64,000 nucleotides of DNA from Pantoea sp. alder81 (GTDB lineage: Bacteria > Pseudomonadota > Gammaproteobacteria > Enterobacterales > Enterobacteriaceae): contig NZ_JAIUDA010000004.1 of NCBI RefSeq assembly GCF_020179835.1, positions 62,001 to 126,000 of the forward strand, in the 5' to 3' direction. The notes under the pieces were generated by a model. That model did not search any database and had not been told where the DNA came from. It saw only the letters and a program-made list of their open reading frames with translations. The position numbers and the translations under genes are program-made. Of the stretch, positions 62,866-64,000 are shown in pieces (position 1 is the first letter of the stretch; each line of letters begins with the position of its first letter).

Positions 62866-63394
62866 GGGGTTACCTGATGCTGAGACAAAAGAGGAGAAAG
62901 CCAAACGGCGCTATCCTAACGATTTCGTTGCAAAACTGTTATCAGGATTTGAACGAAATCCCATTAAACGATGGGGTTTTAGCTCTAAATGATAATTTAG
63001 GTCAAAAATTGTTGGGTTTAGGATAGTTGCGAGGAGGGCTAAAATGGGCAACTTTTATTCAATCACTGAGGAGCAAAGTCAATTTCAGCAACACTGGGAA
63101 TAGCAAGTGCATCCTGAATATTGTGTCGCTTACCAATTAAATTTTTTTTAACCTGGATTGTCATTGAAACTGGCTCGCTGCTCTATCCTCAATGATATGC
63201 ACAAGGCGTTCTTCAGCCTGTTTCTTAGCAGCAGATTTTTTTGATTGGGTAAACAACCTGTAATAGTCAAAATTCCCATCCCCCTCCTGTTTAAGTGAAG
63301 ACTTGTATGTTTGATAGGCCAGTGATTCATCTTATCAGCACTTCATTTTCTCAAAAGACAGATGTGGCTGGTAATCATCATTATTGCCTTATCA
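62866..63394. other. Intergenic region upstream of dehydrogenase operon
   Basis: It holds the dehydrogenase promoter. One very short frame, 63044-63103, has a strong GAGGAGG site and reads MGNFYSITEEQSQFQQHWE then stop; it could be a leader peptide or the remains of a gene. A minus-strand frame at 63148-63330 has no family pattern and is not called. Confidence 0.4.
63044..63103 (+). other. Possible 19-residue leader or gene remnant
   Basis: ATG at 63044 lies seven bases after GAGGAGG. The product MGNFYSITEEQSQFQQHWE has the look of a protein N-terminus, but it ends at TAG 63101-63103. No known leader was recognised. Confidence 0.3.
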
Positions 63395-64000
63395 CTATGA
63401 GAAATAGGAGTATCGGTGAAAAATCAGCAGAGGCGTTTTCACATCCTCCGGCGAGCGCTCACTCAGCGGCTGTTCAAATATCGTCAGACATTGCTCGATC
63501 TCGCGCCGCATATCATGTCCTAGCACCATATCCATCGTGCCTTTTTCCAGTAGCAGGCGACTCGATTCACTCAACTCATGTCCGGTGAAGATCACTTTAT
63601 CCTGCACACCAAATGCCTCCAGCGCTTTTGCCACGCCTTCGTTGCCGCCCGCCGTGTTGTAAATTCCGGCCAGCGGCTCCCCCTCTTCCAGCCACTTTTT
63701 CACGCTGTGCCACGCGGTTTCCGCTTCGTCGTTAATATTGACGCGGTCGCGGATCGTCAGCCACGGGAAAGATTCGCGCAGCACGCGACGAAAGCCGATT
63801 TCGCGCTCCTCTTGCGTGCGATAGGTCGAACTGCAAATCAGCAGGATATTGCCCGGCTGTTGTTGCGGCAGCATACGCCCCATAAACCAGCCCGCCGTCG
63901 CGCCGGAGGCGGTTTGATCGATACCGACATATGCGGTACGCCGTGAATTGGGTAGATCGCTGGTCAGGCAGATCACCTGCACGCCATCATCAATGGCGGT
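63395..64000 (-). CDS. LacI-family regulator, C-terminal part (runs past window)
   Basis: Effector-binding domain of a LacI/GalR regulator, read on the minus strand and open to base 64000 (TAIDDGVQVICLTSDLP precedes the visible part), so the N-terminal HTH lies to the right. Family blocks: AYVGIDQTASGATAGWFMGR, GNILLICSSTYRTQEERE and GIYNTAGGNEGVAKALE. The sugar-type pocket suits control of a carbohydrate gene set. Confidence 0.83.
   Translation of the reverse strand, partial: TAIDDGVQVICLTSDLPNSRRTAYVGIDQTASGATAGWFMGRMLPQQQPGNILLICSSTYRTQEEREIGFRRVLRESFPWLTIRDRVNINDEAETAWHSVKKWLEEGEPLAGIYNTAGGNEGVAKALEAFGVQDKVIFTGHELSESSRLLLEKGTMDMVLGHDMRREIEQCLTIFEQPLSERSPEDVKTPLLIFHRYSYFS

Noticed and set aside
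63148..63330. 60-residue minus-strand frame
   Set aside because: No ribosome site, no recognised pattern, AT-rich intergenic position.

Overview
The window reads as chromosomal DNA of an enterobacterium, most likely Erwiniaceae (Pantoea or a close relative). The reasons are a catecholate siderophore locus of the fepA/fes/ybdZ/entF/entS/fepB type whose NRPS is dimodular as in chrysobactin producers, a thiOSGF plus thiXYZ operon behind a TPP riboswitch, sitABCD, a three-subunit membrane gluconate-dehydrogenase-type complex, and a sigma-28-driven YjfB-like motility protein. No rRNA, tRNA or CRISPR array was seen. The assignment is by gene content only.

Layout. 1-7150: a heavy-metal sensor kinase cut by the left edge, nfsB, an MDR oxidoreductase divergent from a LysR regulator, an orphan SsuA-like binding protein, a small motility protein, an AEC carrier and a VOC protein. 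7295-16830 is accessory in character: a stand-alone panB, a LysE exporter divergent from an Lrp-type regulator, a GhoS/DUF2622-like small protein, about 1.1 kb without genes but with a candidate sRNA, a frameshifted YciG/KGG stress protein, a flavin monooxygenase divergent from its LysR regulator, a cupin gene with a stop at codon 5, a methyltransferase and the tail of an XRE antitoxin. 16829-22096: an OafA-type acyltransferase, a lipid kinase, a DUF1275 protein, a LysE exporter and a lipoprotein.

22283-37084 is the iron locus. A TonB receptor and fes diverge from a shared Fur-box region. fes, ybdZ, an 8.4-kb NRPS and entS follow, and fepB faces them under its own Fur box. The NRPS is C-A-T-E-C-A-T-TE: its second adenylation domain carries the serine code of EntF, while the first carries an acidic pocket suited to a cationic amino acid. 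The predicted unit is catechol-D-(Lys/Arg/Orn)-L-Ser. The dihydroxybenzoate genes are not in the window. 37343-42802 is a thiamine operon (thiO-thiS-thiG-thiF-thiZ-thiX-thiY, minus strand) with a TPP riboswitch; thiF is fused to a rhodanese domain and lacks zinc cysteines. Then come a RibH2-like lumazine synthase and sitABCD with an MntR-type operator.

47042-51222 is the most unusual part. Eight GGGCC-starting repeats spaced 20-22 bp lie directly upstream of an HTH-Fic protein whose catalytic-loop His is Gln. Next to it an orphan TnpB element sits inside the remains of a malonate decarboxylase cluster (mdcA, mdcB and mdcF fragments). 51457-56222 is an amidase/DUF2848/MFS operon divergent from a GntR regulator. 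The window ends with a LuxR-type regulator, an ACS-family MFS carrier, a hairpin-rich intergenic element, the three-subunit dehydrogenase (minus strand) and a LacI-type regulator cut by the right edge.
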